Shown piece after piece: positions 46,596 to 55,773 of a DNA stretch of 64,000 nt (its first letter is position 1; each line of letters opens with the position of its first letter). The stretch is from Rhodocyclaceae bacterium UBA5602. GTDB lineage: Bacteria; Pseudomonadota; Gammaproteobacteria; Burkholderiales; Rhodocyclaceae. Both the position numbers and the translations under genes were made by a program. The DNA lies in contig DILC01000034.1 in assembly GCA_002424865.1 (NCBI GenBank), forward strand, positions 1 through 64,000, in the 5' to 3' direction. A model generated the notes under the pieces. It was not told the origin of the DNA. It searched no databases and was given only the letters and a program-made list of their open reading frames with translations.

Positions 46596-47012
46596 ATGAG
46601 CACCCAAATGGGCAATAAACCCAAAATCGTCAAAACTGAAGCCGCTTGGCGTGAGCAGCTCACCCCTGTGCAATATCACGTCGCCCGCGAAAAAGGCACT
46701 GAGCGCGCTTTTACTGGAGAGTACTGGGATTGCAAAGAACCCGGAGTTTATCGTTGTATCGGCTGTGGCGAACCCCTGTTTGATGCCAACGCGAAGTTTG
46801 ATTCCGGCTGCGGCTGGCCAAGCTTTACGGCGCCATTAAACGAAGAAGCCATTAGCGAAACCATCGACACCAGCCTTAACATGCGCCGCATAGAAGTCAC
46901 CTGCAGCCGCTGCGATTCGCATCTGGGTCATGTTTTCCCCGATGGCCCAGCCCCCACGGGCTTACGCTATTGCATCAACTCAGCCGCAGTCGATCTGAAA
47001 AAAGAAAAGTAA
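46596..47012 (+). CDS. msrB: Peptide-methionine (R)-S-oxide reductase
   Basis: A 138-residue repair enzyme for oxidised methionine. Two zinc-binding CxxC pairs (CIGCGEPLF and [10 protein letters not shown]), the SGCGWPSF segment, and the catalytic cysteine in RYCINSAA are intact. The ATG at 46596 is used; the frame stays open upstream to 46377 but carries no conserved sequence. It is divergent from dadA and upstream of yciB. Confidence 0.95.
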   Translation: MSTQMGNKPKIVKTEAAWREQLTPVQYHVAREKGTERAFTGEYWDCKEPGVYRCIGCGEPLFDANAKFDSGCGWPSFTAPLNEEAISETIDTSLNMRRIEVTCSRCDSHLGHVFPDGPAPTGLRYCINSAAVDLKKEK

Positions 47013-47179
47013 AAAAACAGAACTTTCTCCTTATTTTCACTTCTCTGTCCCTTGTTCTTTATTTACGCCACTGTTTACGCCACTGAGCAACTCCCTGCGA
47101 CAAAATAACAATCGGGACAGCAAGTCCGCCCCACATTACCCAACCCCTTATTGCCCAGCCCAGCCCCTCTACCGCAACC

Positions 47180-47803
47180 ATGAAATTTCTTTTTGATTTA
47201 CTGCCAATTTTTCTCTTCTTTAGTGCTTTCAAATACTACGAAGCACATAAAGAAGCGGCTGCCACACTGCTCAATCAGCTATTTAATAGTTTAGGTTTTG
47301 CAGGTGGATTCGTGCCGGACCAGTCCCCCATTTTGGTTGCCACCTTGGTAGTCATTCTGGCTACGGCCTTGCAAATCGCCTTTGTCTGGTATCGCCACCG
47401 AAAAGTGGATACCATGCTCTGGGTGAGTTTGGTTCTGGTCACTGTTTTTGGTGGCATGACGCTTGTTTTGCATGACGCAACGTTTATCAAATGGAAGCCA
47501 ACGCTACTGGATTGGCTATTTACGCTGCTTTTGCTCGGTTCTGCCAAGTTTTTCAACCGCAATCTTATCCGCACGATGATGGAAAAACAGGTTCAATTAC
47601 CCGATCGCCTCTGGGAAAACCTTAATTACGCATGGGCTGCATTTTTTGCTTGCATGGGCGTCCTTAATCTCTATGTCGCGTTTAATTTCAGCATTGACAC
47701 CTGGGTAAACTTCAAGCTCTTTGGCGGCATGGGCTTGATGCTGCTTTTCATTCTTGCGCAAGGTGTTTTTCTTGCCAAGCATATGCCACAGGAGAATTCA
47801 TAG
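47180..47803 (+). CDS. yciB: Inner membrane septation protein YciB/IspZ
   Basis: A 207-residue membrane protein with five to six helices. It starts MKFLFDLLPIFLFFSAFKYYE and carries WKPTLLDWLFTLLLLGSAKFFNRNLIRTMM and LWENLNYAWAAFFACMGVLNLYVAF, typical of the YciB family. It is linked to septation and envelope integrity. It starts the conserved yciB-yciI-bolA-ppiC run, with yciI beginning two bases after its stop. Confidence 0.94.
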   Translation: MKFLFDLLPIFLFFSAFKYYEAHKEAAATLLNQLFNSLGFAGGFVPDQSPILVATLVVILATALQIAFVWYRHRKVDTMLWVSLVLVTVFGGMTLVLHDATFIKWKPTLLDWLFTLLLLGSAKFFNRNLIRTMMEKQVQLPDRLWENLNYAWAAFFACMGVLNLYVAFNFSIDTWVNFKLFGGMGLMLLFILAQGVFLAKHMPQENS

Positions 47804-47805
47804 CC

Positions 47806-48114
47806 ATGCTTTACATCATAATGGCCATAGATGCACCCAATAGCGAAGCCATTCGCCGTGCAACCCTTGCCCCGCATATGCGTCATCTGGAAAACATTAC
47901 GGCAGCTGGCGGTCATATCGTTCTCGCCGGCCCGTGCCTGGCTAACGATAGTCCTGATCGTCAAATAGCCGGTTATTTTGGCAGCTTGCTCATTGCCGAG
48001 TTTGAGTCGCTGGAAAAAGCCCAGGCCTGGTCGGATGCTGACCCGTTTGTGACCGCAGGCGTTTTCTCGCAGATTTTTGTCAAACCTTTCCGCCAGGTAG
48101 TGCCTGCGCCCTGA
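47806..48114 (+). CDS. YciI-like family protein
   Basis: A 102-residue protein of the YciI/YCII dimeric alpha/beta-barrel fold (MLYIIMAIDAPNSEAIRRATLAPHMRHLENITAAGGHIVLAGP). The HMRHL histidine and an Asp in WSDADPFVTAGVF correspond to the conserved pair of the fold. The substrate is not known. It is packed between yciB and bolA. Confidence 0.9.
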   Translation: MLYIIMAIDAPNSEAIRRATLAPHMRHLENITAAGGHIVLAGPCLANDSPDRQIAGYFGSLLIAEFESLEKAQAWSDADPFVTAGVFSQIFVKPFRQVVPAP

Positions 48115-48133
48115 TCAACAAACCCAGCAAACA

Positions 48134-48412
48134 ATGAATACCATCGACTTGATCCACGAACGCCTGGCCGTGTTAAAACCCACCGCCATAACCGTCATTG
48201 ACGACTCCGCACTACATGCTGGACATGCGGGTTCACGCAGTGGCGGCGGGCATTACCGGCTCACGATCGTCTCCCCGCAATTTGCCCAGCGCAGCACGAT
48301 GCAAAAACATCGCTTGGTGTATGATGCGCTAGGTTCCCTCATGCAGCGTGAGATTCATGCTTTGAGCATTGATGCCCGTTGTCCCGATGAAACCCCGGCA
48401 AACTCAAGTTAA
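48134..48412 (+). CDS. BolA family protein
   Basis: A 92-residue protein of the BolA fold: IHERLAVLKPTAITVIDDSALHAGHAG followed by GGGHYRLTIVSPQFAQRSTMQKHRLVYDALGSLM. BolA proteins work with glutaredoxins in iron-sulfur handling. The GHYR region and the HRLVY histidine are family marks. It lies between yciI and the PpiC protein. Confidence 0.92.
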   Translation: MNTIDLIHERLAVLKPTAITVIDDSALHAGHAGSRSGGGHYRLTIVSPQFAQRSTMQKHRLVYDALGSLMQREIHALSIDARCPDETPANSS

Positions 48413-48485
48413 GCAAACAAATTATAAAAATCACCGTATTTTTAGTTATTTTCACTTCATCTTTCAACTTAATTCAGGAATTACG

Positions 48486-49277
48486 ATGAATCACTCGCTA
48501 CGTTGTGCCCTCATGATTACCTTGGCTGCTTCTGTACTTGGCAGCACTCCTGTTTTCGCCGCCGAAACAGCGATTGTGACTGTTAATGGCAAGGCCGTGC
48601 CTAAAAGCCGTGCTGACATGCTCGTTTCCGCCCAGGTTGCGCAAGGCCAGCCTGATTCCCCTGAGCTGCGTGAAGCTGTGAAAGAAGAGCTTATCCGCCG
48701 CGAAGTCCTGGCTCAAGCCGCCGCCCAAAAGGGTCTGGATAAATCAACTGAAGTCCAGGCGCAAATGGATATGGCTCGCCAGGGCGTGTTGATTGGCGCT
48801 TACCTCAAAGATTATGTGAAGCGTAATCCTATTAGCGATGCGCAACTCAAAAAAGAATATGACGACTTAAAAGCCAAAGTGGGCAACAAGGAATACAAAG
48901 TGCGTCACATCCTGGTGGATAAAGAAGAAGATGCAAAAGCCATTATCGAAAAACTCAAAAAAGGCGAAAAGTTCGATGATTTGGCCAAACAATCCAAAGA
49001 CCCAGGCTCTAAAGAGCGTGGTGGCGATCTGGGCTGGGCCAGTCCTGCCGCTTTTGTTAAGCCCTTCTCTGACGCGATGACCAAACTTGAAAAAGGAAAA
49101 TACACCAGCGTCCCTGTCAAGAGCGATTTTGGCTGGCACGTGATTCAGCTGGACGACACACGCGACACCAAGATCCCCCCATTTGAAGAAGCGAAAGGTC
49201 AAATTGCACAGCAAATGCAACAAGGCCTGGTGCAAAAGCACATGGACAGCCTGCGTGCCAAGGCAAAGATTCAATAA
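48486..49277 (+). CDS. Periplasmic PpiC-type peptidyl-prolyl isomerase
   Basis: A 263-residue exported foldase. A signal peptide (MNHSLRCALMITLAASVLGSTPVFA) is followed by a SurA-like N-terminal helical part and one parvulin domain: EYKVRHILVDKEEDAKAIIEKLKKGEKFDDLAKQSKDPGSKERGGDLGW, then FGWHVIQLDDTR. It should aid folding of outer-membrane or periplasmic proteins. A strong terminator follows. Confidence 0.92.
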   Translation: MNHSLRCALMITLAASVLGSTPVFAAETAIVTVNGKAVPKSRADMLVSAQVAQGQPDSPELREAVKEELIRREVLAQAAAQKGLDKSTEVQAQMDMARQGVLIGAYLKDYVKRNPISDAQLKKEYDDLKAKVGNKEYKVRHILVDKEEDAKAIIEKLKKGEKFDDLAKQSKDPGSKERGGDLGWASPAAFVKPFSDAMTKLEKGKYTSVPVKSDFGWHVIQLDDTRDTKIPPFEEAKGQIAQQMQQGLVQKHMDSLRAKAKIQ

Positions 49278-49298
49278 ACTGGTTAATGCTGCCAAAAG

Positions 49299-49330
49299 AA
49301 CGGGAGCCAGGGCTCCCGTTTTTGTTTTTG
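49299..49330 (+). terminator. Rho-independent terminator after ppiC
   Basis: AACGGGAGC pairs with GCTCCCGTT around a four-base loop, followed by TTTGTTTTTG. It lies about 20 bases after the PpiC stop and ends the yciB-yciI-bolA-ppiC unit. Confidence 0.85.
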
Positions 49331-49368
49331 CCTCGGGAATACCCAAGCATACGCAATGTAAGCGCCAG

Positions 49369-49506
49369 AACCTGGAAACCTCCGTTTTCCGCTTCCAATT
49401 TTGTTGAACCGCTGATGAATACTGAACTTTTCCTCTTTTGCGCCCCTCACCGGTCAGGTGATTCCGCTACACGCCCGATGGTGCGTCCAACTGAGGTTTC
49501 CAGATT
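49369..49506. repeat. 138-base element with terminal inverted repeats
   Basis: AACCTGGAAACCTCCGTT at the left end faces AACTGAGGTTTCCAGATT at the right end; as inverted repeats they differ at two of 18 positions. The interior includes GATTCCGCTACACGCCC, also found near 18,988 with one change. No open frame of interest is inside. Size and structure resemble a MITE-like element. Confidence 0.55.
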
Positions 49507-49558
49507 GAGTTCCTACCAATCCCTACTGCACTCCCCTGCATCAAACCCATAACCCGCC

Positions 49559-50140
49559 ATGAAAAAACAGCGCGCTATAACCAATATCCCAGCGGATGAA
49601 CCTGTGCGTCGAATTGTTTATCGTCAAGCCAAGCCCCAGTGCGGCCCAGCTTTTGAGGCTTTGGTGCGCGGAATGGTCGAAGACATGAAAAAATTCCCCG
49701 GCTTTTTAGGTGCTGAAATCATTCCCCCGGCCACACCACAAGAAGAGTATCAATTCATTTTCCGCTGGGCAAATCAGCGAACCATCAACGCCTGGGATGC
49801 CTCAACCACTCACGGGCAATGGTTACAGCGCTTGAATGATGTTGCTGAAGGCGATCCCGAATATCGCCTGCTCTCCGGCATGGAAGCCTGGTTTGCACCG
49901 ACCGTCATGCCCGGCATCAAGCCGCCACCACGGCTCAAGATGGCGCTCATTTCATGGCTGGGCGTGTTCCCCACGGTTATTTTTCTGCAGTTCACCATTT
50001 TCCCCTTGATCGCTCAATGGCCATTCTTGTTGCAGGCCACCGCTTTTACCGCACTCATGATCACCCTCATGACCTGGGTTGTCATGCCCGTGATGACCAG
50101 CCTCTTTCGTCCCTGGTTGATTGGCAGGAAAAAGCAATAA
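49559..50140 (+). CDS. Membrane-anchored antibiotic-biosynthesis-monooxygenase-fold protein
   Basis: A 193-residue protein. The first about 100 residues (VYRQAKPQCGPAFEALVRGMVEDMKKFPGFLGAEIIPP...EYQFIFRWAN) fit the ABM dimeric barrel fold. Two membrane helices follow (about residues 127-145 and 152-178). Related two-domain proteins are usually left without function; no cofactor motif is visible. It precedes an MFS transporter by 57 bases on the same strand. Confidence 0.7.
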   Translation: MKKQRAITNIPADEPVRRIVYRQAKPQCGPAFEALVRGMVEDMKKFPGFLGAEIIPPATPQEEYQFIFRWANQRTINAWDASTTHGQWLQRLNDVAEGDPEYRLLSGMEAWFAPTVMPGIKPPPRLKMALISWLGVFPTVIFLQFTIFPLIAQWPFLLQATAFTALMITLMTWVVMPVMTSLFRPWLIGRKKQ

Positions 50141-50197
50141 CCTGCACTTATATATTTACCTTTTGACTTTTGCTGAGTTCTCCTGATTTCCTCTTTT

Positions 50198-51406
50198 ATG
50201 CCATCCACGACCGAAAATGACCTTAATCGCGCGGTGTTAATTCTCGCCGGTGCCGCCTTTGCAAGCGCCGCCTCGTTCCGCGTCTGCGATCCATTCCTGC
50301 CCGTACTGGCCAGCGGTTTTGGCGTTAGCATCAGTGCCGCGTCAGGTGTCATTACGGCCTTTGTTGTCGCTTACTGCATGTTTCAACTCGTCTTTGGCCC
50401 TCTGGGCGACCGCGTCGACCGTTACCATCTGGTCGCTTATTCCACCTTGGCGTGCACGCTGGGCTCATTGGCCTGCGCGCTGTCCCCTTCCTACTTCTGG
50501 CTGGTCGCCTCGCGCGCCATGACGGGTGCATTTTCGGCCGGCATTATTGCGGTAGGCGTGGCCTGGATTTCCGATCGCGTACCCTTGCACCACCGGCAGG
50601 CAATGCTGGCGCGTTTTATCAGCGGGCAGATTGTCGGCATGATGTCAGGCCAGGTCATGGGTGGCGTTTTTGTCGATACCCTAGGCTGGCGCTGGGCATT
50701 TGCAGCGCTTGCCCTGCTCTACCTCACCTTTGGCAGCTTGTTGCTGGGCCAGGCGAAGAAGCTCGCAGTCGGCGCACCGTCCAAAAAAGCCCCCCCGCCG
50801 GGCAATCCCTTTGTTTCGGTGGCGCGCGATCTTTTATCCGTCATTAAATCACGCAGGGCTTGGCCTGTTTTTGCCGCCATTTGCTTTGAAGGCATGGCGG
50901 TATTTTCCGTGCTGGCTTTTCTGCCTTTGCATTTGCACACGCATTTTGGCATCAGCATGACCCAAGCGAGCCTGGCCATCATTGCCTATGGCGCCGGGGG
51001 ATTGCTGTATTCCTATAACGCCAAGCGCTTAACCACGCGCTTTTCGGTCAGTCGCCTGGCCTTGCTGGGCAGTAGCTGCATTGCGATCGGCATGTTCTTG
51101 CTGTACTGCCTGCCCGCCTGGTTTTATGTCATGCCGGTCATGGCGCTGGCCGGGTTTGGCATGTATCTGCTGCATAGCACCATCCTGACGCGTGCTACAG
51201 CCATTACCGAAACCGCGCGCGGCTTGGCGATCTCGCTCACAGTCTCGGTCTTTTTTGTCGGCCAATCCATCGGCATTGCGGCCGCTTCGCAGATTGTTGA
51301 AACAATAGGCATACCGCCTATCCTGCTTATTTCGAGCGTCCTGATACTGCTGGTAGGCATTGGTTTTGCGCGGGCATTAAAAACCCATCAGACTGTTGCA
51401 GCCTGA
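50198..51406 (+). CDS. MFS transporter
   Basis: A 402-residue permease with about 12 hydrophobic helices. The loop GPLGDRVDRYHLVAYSTLA between helices 2 and 3 is the MFS signature, and AMTGAFSAGIIAVGVAWISDRVPLHHR follows. The substrate cannot be predicted. It resembles sugar-efflux or drug-efflux members in overall layout. A central loop (KKLAVGAPSKKAPPPG) separates the two six-helix halves. It is convergent with purL. Confidence 0.85.
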   Translation: MPSTTENDLNRAVLILAGAAFASAASFRVCDPFLPVLASGFGVSISAASGVITAFVVAYCMFQLVFGPLGDRVDRYHLVAYSTLACTLGSLACALSPSYFWLVASRAMTGAFSAGIIAVGVAWISDRVPLHHRQAMLARFISGQIVGMMSGQVMGGVFVDTLGWRWAFAALALLYLTFGSLLLGQAKKLAVGAPSKKAPPPGNPFVSVARDLLSVIKSRRAWPVFAAICFEGMAVFSVLAFLPLHLHTHFGISMTQASLAIIAYGAGGLLYSYNAKRLTTRFSVSRLALLGSSCIAIGMFLLYCLPAWFYVMPVMALAGFGMYLLHSTILTRATAITETARGLAISLTVSVFFVGQSIGIAAASQIVETIGIPPILLISSVLILLVGIGFARALKTHQTVAA

Positions 51407-51458
51407 CAGGTGTGGGTTAATGTTTTGCTGTTGCCCTGCGCAAGGGATTAAAACCGCC

Positions 51459-54400
51459 TTATTTCAACCAGCGCCGCGCATTCCTGAACAAATTCATCCA
51501 AGGCGATGCGCCTTGATAACGCTGCTCCCAATCACGGGGATGCCAGGACATTTGCGCAACGCGCACCACCCGCTCGGGGTGCGGCATCATGATGGTAAAG
51601 CGGCCATCCGCTGTCGTCACCCCGGCCAGACCTTCAGGTGAGCCATTCGGATTTGCCGGATAGGCCGTAGCGACTGCCCCGCGATGGTCGATATAGCGCA
51701 AGGCCGTCATGTCATGCCGTCTCGCCAGCGCCGACTTTTCTAAGCTTTCGTGGTTAAACACCGCGCGCCCCTCCCCGTGCGAAATCACTACCGGCAGGCG
51801 CGAACCAGCCATGCCGCTCATGAAAATCGAGGGTGACTCGGGAATCTCCACCATCACCAAGCGCGCTTCAAATTGCTCGCTGCGGTTGCGCTGAAAAGTC
51901 GGCCAGCCATCGGCTCCCGGAATAATCGGCGCCAGATGCGCCATCATCTGGCAACCGTTGCACACGCCCAGCGCAAAGCTATCCTGGCGCGCAAAAAAGG
52001 CCGCAAACTCATCCCTTAGCTGGCTATTGAACAAGATGGATTTTGCCCAACCTTGCCCCGCGCCCAACACGTCGCCATACGAAAATCCGCCGCAAGCGAC
52101 CAGGCCTTTAAAGTCGGCGAGCTTGACACGGCCGGCTTGCACGTCGGACATGTGTACATCCACGGCCTCAAACCCCGCCTGATCGAACGCCACCGCCATT
52201 TCAACATGCCCATTGACGCCCTGCTCGCGCAAAATCGCCATTTTGGGACGAGCGCCAGTGGCCACCACAGGGGACGTCAACAAGGACGCTGCCAGCGTCG
52301 ATTTGAGCTCATCCGATAAATGCGCGGACAAACCCGGATCATCACGGTCCAGGATCGCGGCGAATTCTTCTTCAGCGCAGATTGCATCATCGCGCAATTG
52401 CGCGATTTGGAAGCTCACCTCGCTCCACGTGCGCTGCAACTCGTGCCTTGGTGCTGAAAACACACGTTTTGCGTTGCGCCAGACGCGAATCTCATCATTC
52501 GCGTTGGTATGCCCAATGCCATGCGTGACATGCCCCAAGCCTGCCGCGCGCAAGGCCGCCATCACCTCACTGCGGTCAGCATGGCGAATTTGCAGCACCG
52601 CGCCGAGCTCTTCATTGAACAGCGCCGCCAGCAACTTGTCCTGCGCCCTGCCCGCCAGCATATCCGGCCGCCGTTCCATGCCATCCACGTCATTCAGCAG
52701 CGTGTCAAAACATAAGGCATCCAGCGTGAGCGAGACGCCAACGCGAGAAGCAAAGCTCATTTCGCATACCGTAGCCCACAAACCGCCGTCCGAGCGGTCG
52801 TGATAAGCCAGGATTTTCCCGGCACGATTGAGCTGCTGGATGGCATTAAAAAACGCCTTAAGCAGCGCGGCATCCACATCGGGTGCCGTATCGCCACTCG
52901 CACCATAGACCTGCGCCAAGGCCGAGCCACCCAGCCGGTTGCGCCCCTCGCCCAGGTCAATCAGCAGCAATTCGGTTTCGCCCACATCGGCATCACGCCG
53001 CAATTCCGGCGTCAAGGTGCGGCGCACATCCTCAACCGGCGCAAAAGCCGTGATGATCAACGAGACGGGCGAAACCACCTGTTTTTGCTCACCCGCATCT
53101 TCCCAGCGGGTACACATGGACAAGGAATCCTTGCCCACGGGAATCGCCACGCCCAAGGCTGGGCAAAAATCCAGCGCCACGGCCTTGACGGTATCGAACA
53201 GCACCGCATCTTCATAGCGGTGGCCAGCGGCTGCCATCCAGTTGGCGGATAGCTTGATGCGCGCAATATCACCCACGTCCGCTGCGGCCAGGTTGGTCAA
53301 GGCTTCGCCAATAGCCATGCGCCCCGAGGCCGGACCATCCAGCAAGGCCAAGGGCGTACGCTCGCCCAGCGCGAAACATTCGCCACGGATAGTGTTGTAG
53401 CTGACCGTGGTCACTGCCACATCGGCCACTGGCACCTGCCAGGGGCCAATCATCTGGTCGCGCGTCGTCATGCCGCCTACCGAGCGATCGCCAATGGTGA
53501 TAAGAAAATTTTTGGACGCCACACTGGGCAAGCGCAGCACACGGTGCGCCGTTTCAGCAAAATCCATGCTGAGCGCCAAGGGCGGCATGCTGACCGCCTC
53601 ACGCTGTGCGTCACGGTGCATGCGTGGCGGCTTGCCCAGCAGCACTTCCATCGGCATATCCACGGGATTATTGAAAAAATGCGCGTCGGTGACGGTTAAC
53701 TGGTCGCCATCCGTGGCCCGCCCCAGCACCGCAAATGGGCAGCGTTCACGCTCGCACAGGGCGCGGAATTCGTCCAGGCGTTCGGGTGCGATAGCCAGCA
53801 CATAGCGTTCTTGCGCTTCATTGCTCCAGATTTCACGCGGACTCATGCCGGGCGCTTCCGTTTGCACGGCACGCAAATCAAACACCGCGCCGCAGCCTGC
53901 GTCATGCGCCAGTTCCGGCAAGGCGTTGGATAATCCCCCCGCACCCACGTCATGGATGGCTAAAACAGGATTCTTCTCGCCCATTTGCCAACAGCGGTCG
54001 ATAACCTCCTGCGCACGCCGCTGCATTTCGGGGTTGCCGCGCTGCACCGAGGCAAAGTCCAGATCAGCCGAATTGCTCCCCGTTGCCATGGACGAGGCAG
54101 CGCCCCCCCCCAAACCAATGAGCATGCCGGGGCCGCCCAGCTGGATGAGCAGGCTGCCTGCCGGAAAGCGGATTTTGAACGCATCGCGATCAGCAATATT
54201 GCCCACGCCACCGGCCAGCATGATGGGCTTGTGATAACCGCGTACTTCACCATCAAACGGCTGCTCAAAGGTGCGAAAGTAACCCGCCAGATTCGGTCGC
54301 CCGAATTCATTATTAAATGCCGCAGCACCCAGCGGCCCTTCGATCATGATCTCTAACGCGGAGGCAATGCGATCCGGCTTGCCATACGTGGACTCCCACG

Positions 54401-55466
54401 GCTGTTCATAATCGGGAATATGCAAATCGGACACGGAGAACCCTGCCAGACCGGCTTTGGGCTTGGAGCCACGCCCCGTGGCGCCTTCATCGCGAATCTC
54501 GCCGCCCGAACCGGTGGCAGCTCCCGGGAAAGGCGAAATAGCCGTGGGGTGGTTATGCGTTTCTACCTTGGCCAGAAAATGCGTCATTTCTTCGCGCCAG
54601 ATATAGCGGCCATCGGCCTGCGGCATGAAGCGCGGAACCCTGGCGCCTTCCAAAATCGCGGCATTATCGGAATACGCCACGACCGTACCCGCCGGATTGG
54701 CCTTGTGCGTTTCGCGGATCATGCCAAACAGCGACAAGGGCTGCGTCTGGCCATCCACCGTCCAGGTGGCGTTGAAAATCTTGTGTCGGCAGTGCTCAGA
54801 ATTCGCCTGGGCGAACATCATCAATTCAACGTCTGTTGGATTTCTGCCAAGCTTGGTGAAGTTGTCCAGCAAATAGTCGATTTCATCGTCCGAGAGCGCC
54901 AAGCCCAGCGACTGGTTGGCGGAAGCCAAGGCAGCACGCCCGCCATTCAAGATATCAATGCTGGTTAGCGGCTGTGGCGCTGCCTGCTCAAATAGCGCCT
55001 CGGCCTGGTCAAAGCGCGTCAAGACCGACTCGGTCATGCGATCGTATAAACCACGCCGTACCGCCATCGCCGTCCGACTGGATACCGCTTCGCATAACTT
55101 TTCATCCGCGACACCATCGACATAAAAAGCCGTGCCGCGCTCGATGCGCAATACCTGGGCAAAGCCACAGTGATGCGCAATGTCAGTGGCCTTGGTACTC
55201 CAGGGTGAAATCGTGCCCAGACGCGGAACCACAAGGCTTAATTCACCCGCCGGTGATTTTTTTGTTATCCCCCCGGCTTCAATGCCCAACAACGCAGCGA
55301 GTCGCGCGGTTTCATCCACCGATAAGGCGGCATTCATGCTGATGAAATACCAATGCTCGGCAGCAAGTGTGAGTTTGGGGCTAATCTTGCGTAAAGTCTG
55401 CTGCAAGCGGGTTAATCGGGAAACCGAAAAAGCGGCATTGCCGCGCAGCGCAAGGAACTCAGCCAT
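51459..55466 (-). CDS. purL: Phosphoribosylformylglycinamidine synthase
   Basis: A 1335-residue fused purine biosynthesis enzyme that converts FGAR to FGAM using glutamine and ATP. N-terminal, AIRS-type ([43 protein letters not shown]) and C-terminal glutaminase domains are in the usual order. The glutaminase nucleophile is in [11 protein letters not shown], with the His/Glu pair in MMPHPERV. The ATG at 55466 (MAEFLALRG) is used. The 24-bp motif at 51716-51739 adds [10 protein letters not shown] between two conserved segments of the glutaminase domain. A nine-base G tract (54111 area, as C on the + strand) is in frame. Confidence 0.96.
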   Translation of the reverse strand: MAEFLALRGNAAFSVSRLTRLQQTLRKISPKLTLAAEHWYFISMNAALSVDETARLAALLGIEAGGITKKSPAGELSLVVPRLGTISPWSTKATDIAHHCGFAQVLRIERGTAFYVDGVADEKLCEAVSSRTAMAVRRGLYDRMTESVLTRFDQAEALFEQAAPQPLTSIDILNGGRAALASANQSLGLALSDDEIDYLLDNFTKLGRNPTDVELMMFAQANSEHCRHKIFNATWTVDGQTQPLSLFGMIRETHKANPAGTVVAYSDNAAILEGARVPRFMPQADGRYIWREEMTHFLAKVETHNHPTAISPFPGAATGSGGEIRDEGATGRGSKPKAGLAGFSVSDLHIPDYEQPWESTYGKPDRIASALEIMIEGPLGAAAFNNEFGRPNLAGYFRTFEQPFDGEVRGYHKPIMLAGGVGNIADRDAFKIRFPAGSLLIQLGGPGMLIGLGGGAASSMATGSNSADLDFASVQRGNPEMQRRAQEVIDRCWQMGEKNPVLAIHDVGAGGLSNALPELAHDAGCGAVFDLRAVQTEAPGMSPREIWSNEAQERYVLAIAPERLDEFRALCERERCPFAVLGRATDGDQLTVTDAHFFNNPVDMPMEVLLGKPPRMHRDAQREAVSMPPLALSMDFAETAHRVLRLPSVASKNFLITIGDRSVGGMTTRDQMIGPWQVPVADVAVTTVSYNTIRGECFALGERTPLALLDGPASGRMAIGEALTNLAAADVGDIARIKLSANWMAAAGHRYEDAVLFDTVKAVALDFCPALGVAIPVGKDSLSMCTRWEDAGEQKQVVSPVSLIITAFAPVEDVRRTLTPELRRDADVGETELLLIDLGEGRNRLGGSALAQVYGASGDTAPDVDAALLKAFFNAIQQLNRAGKILAYHDRSDGGLWATVCEMSFASRVGVSLTLDALCFDTLLNDVDGMERRPDMLAGRAQDKLLAALFNEELGAVLQIRHADRSEVMAALRAAGLGHVTHGIGHTNANDEIRVWRNAKRVFSAPRHELQRTWSEVSFQIAQLRDDAICAEEEFAAILDRDDPGLSAHLSDELKSTLAASLLTSPVVATGARPKMAILREQGVNGHVEMAVAFDQAGFEAVDVHMSDVQAGRVKLADFKGLVACGGFSYGDVLGAGQGWAKSILFNSQLRDEFAAFFARQDSFALGVCNGCQMMAHLAPIIPGADGWPTFQRNRSEQFEARLVMVEIPESPSIFMSGMAGSRLPVVISHGEGRAVFNHESLEKSALARRHDMTALRYIDHRGAVATAYPANPNGSPEGLAGVTTADGRFTIMMPHPERVVRVAQMSWHPRDWEQRYQGASPWMNLFRNARRWLK
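51716..51739 (+). repeat. 24-bp dispersed motif, copy C
   Basis: This copy begins GCCGTCTCGCCA and ends GCGCCGACTTTT. It lies within the glutaminase domain of purL, antisense to it, and encodes KSALARRH, residues lacking in E. coli PurL at this place. Confidence 0.8.
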
Positions 55467-55604
55467 AGCAGGACGAAATCTCAGCAAAAATCAGGAGGGC
55501 GCGAATTATAACCCGCCTGCCCGCCTGTCTTTTGGCTTATCCAGCCTGCCAAAGAAAGTCATCTGGCAGGCTGGCTGAAAAATGAAGCAAGTAAAAACTG
55601 TGGT
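55467..55604. other. purL upstream region
   Basis: Together with the following repeat this is a 307-base gap between purL and the MAPEG gene, both on the - strand. It must contain the purL promoter. A dyad TGCCAGATGACTTTCTTTGG-type purine-rich stretch and GCCAGCCTGCC/GGCAGGCTGGC inverted copies (around 55542-55575) are visible, but no clear operator could be assigned. Confidence 0.35.
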
Positions 55605-55772
55605 CTAACGCCCATGGTAAGCAAATACCACCCGCTGATGATGAAACACGCGAAAGGCATCACAAAGACCCGCCCCCCAGCTTCTCCCGCGCGGGGGAGA
55701 AGATTGTCTGGCGCGCCACGCGAGTGGCGTGAGTCGGCATCAAATGTTGTTTCACGCTAAAAACGGTAATTA
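55605..55772. repeat. Intergenic repeat family 1, copy 2
   Basis: It shares its ends with 12851-13100: CTAACGC, CCACCCGCTGATGATGAAAC and ACGCGAAAGGC on the left, and GTCGGCATCAAATG with GTTGTTTCACG on the right. The middle differs and holds a hairpin CTTCTCCC with GGGAGAAG. It ends just after the MAPEG stop, as copy 1 ends just after the ygfZ stop. In both copies the ends carry short inverted pieces around TGAAACA. Confidence 0.75.
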
Positions 55773-55773
55773 A

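Noticed and set aside
51894..51917. A further AAAAGTCGG site in purL
   Set aside because: Only the first ten bases fit the 24-bp motif; the rest diverges and the codons match normal PurL residues (WPTFQRN).
52213..52803. Long + strand frames opposite purL, up to 196 codons
   Set aside because: They are mirror frames of a conserved gene with high codon constraint; no domain, start signal or family was recognised.
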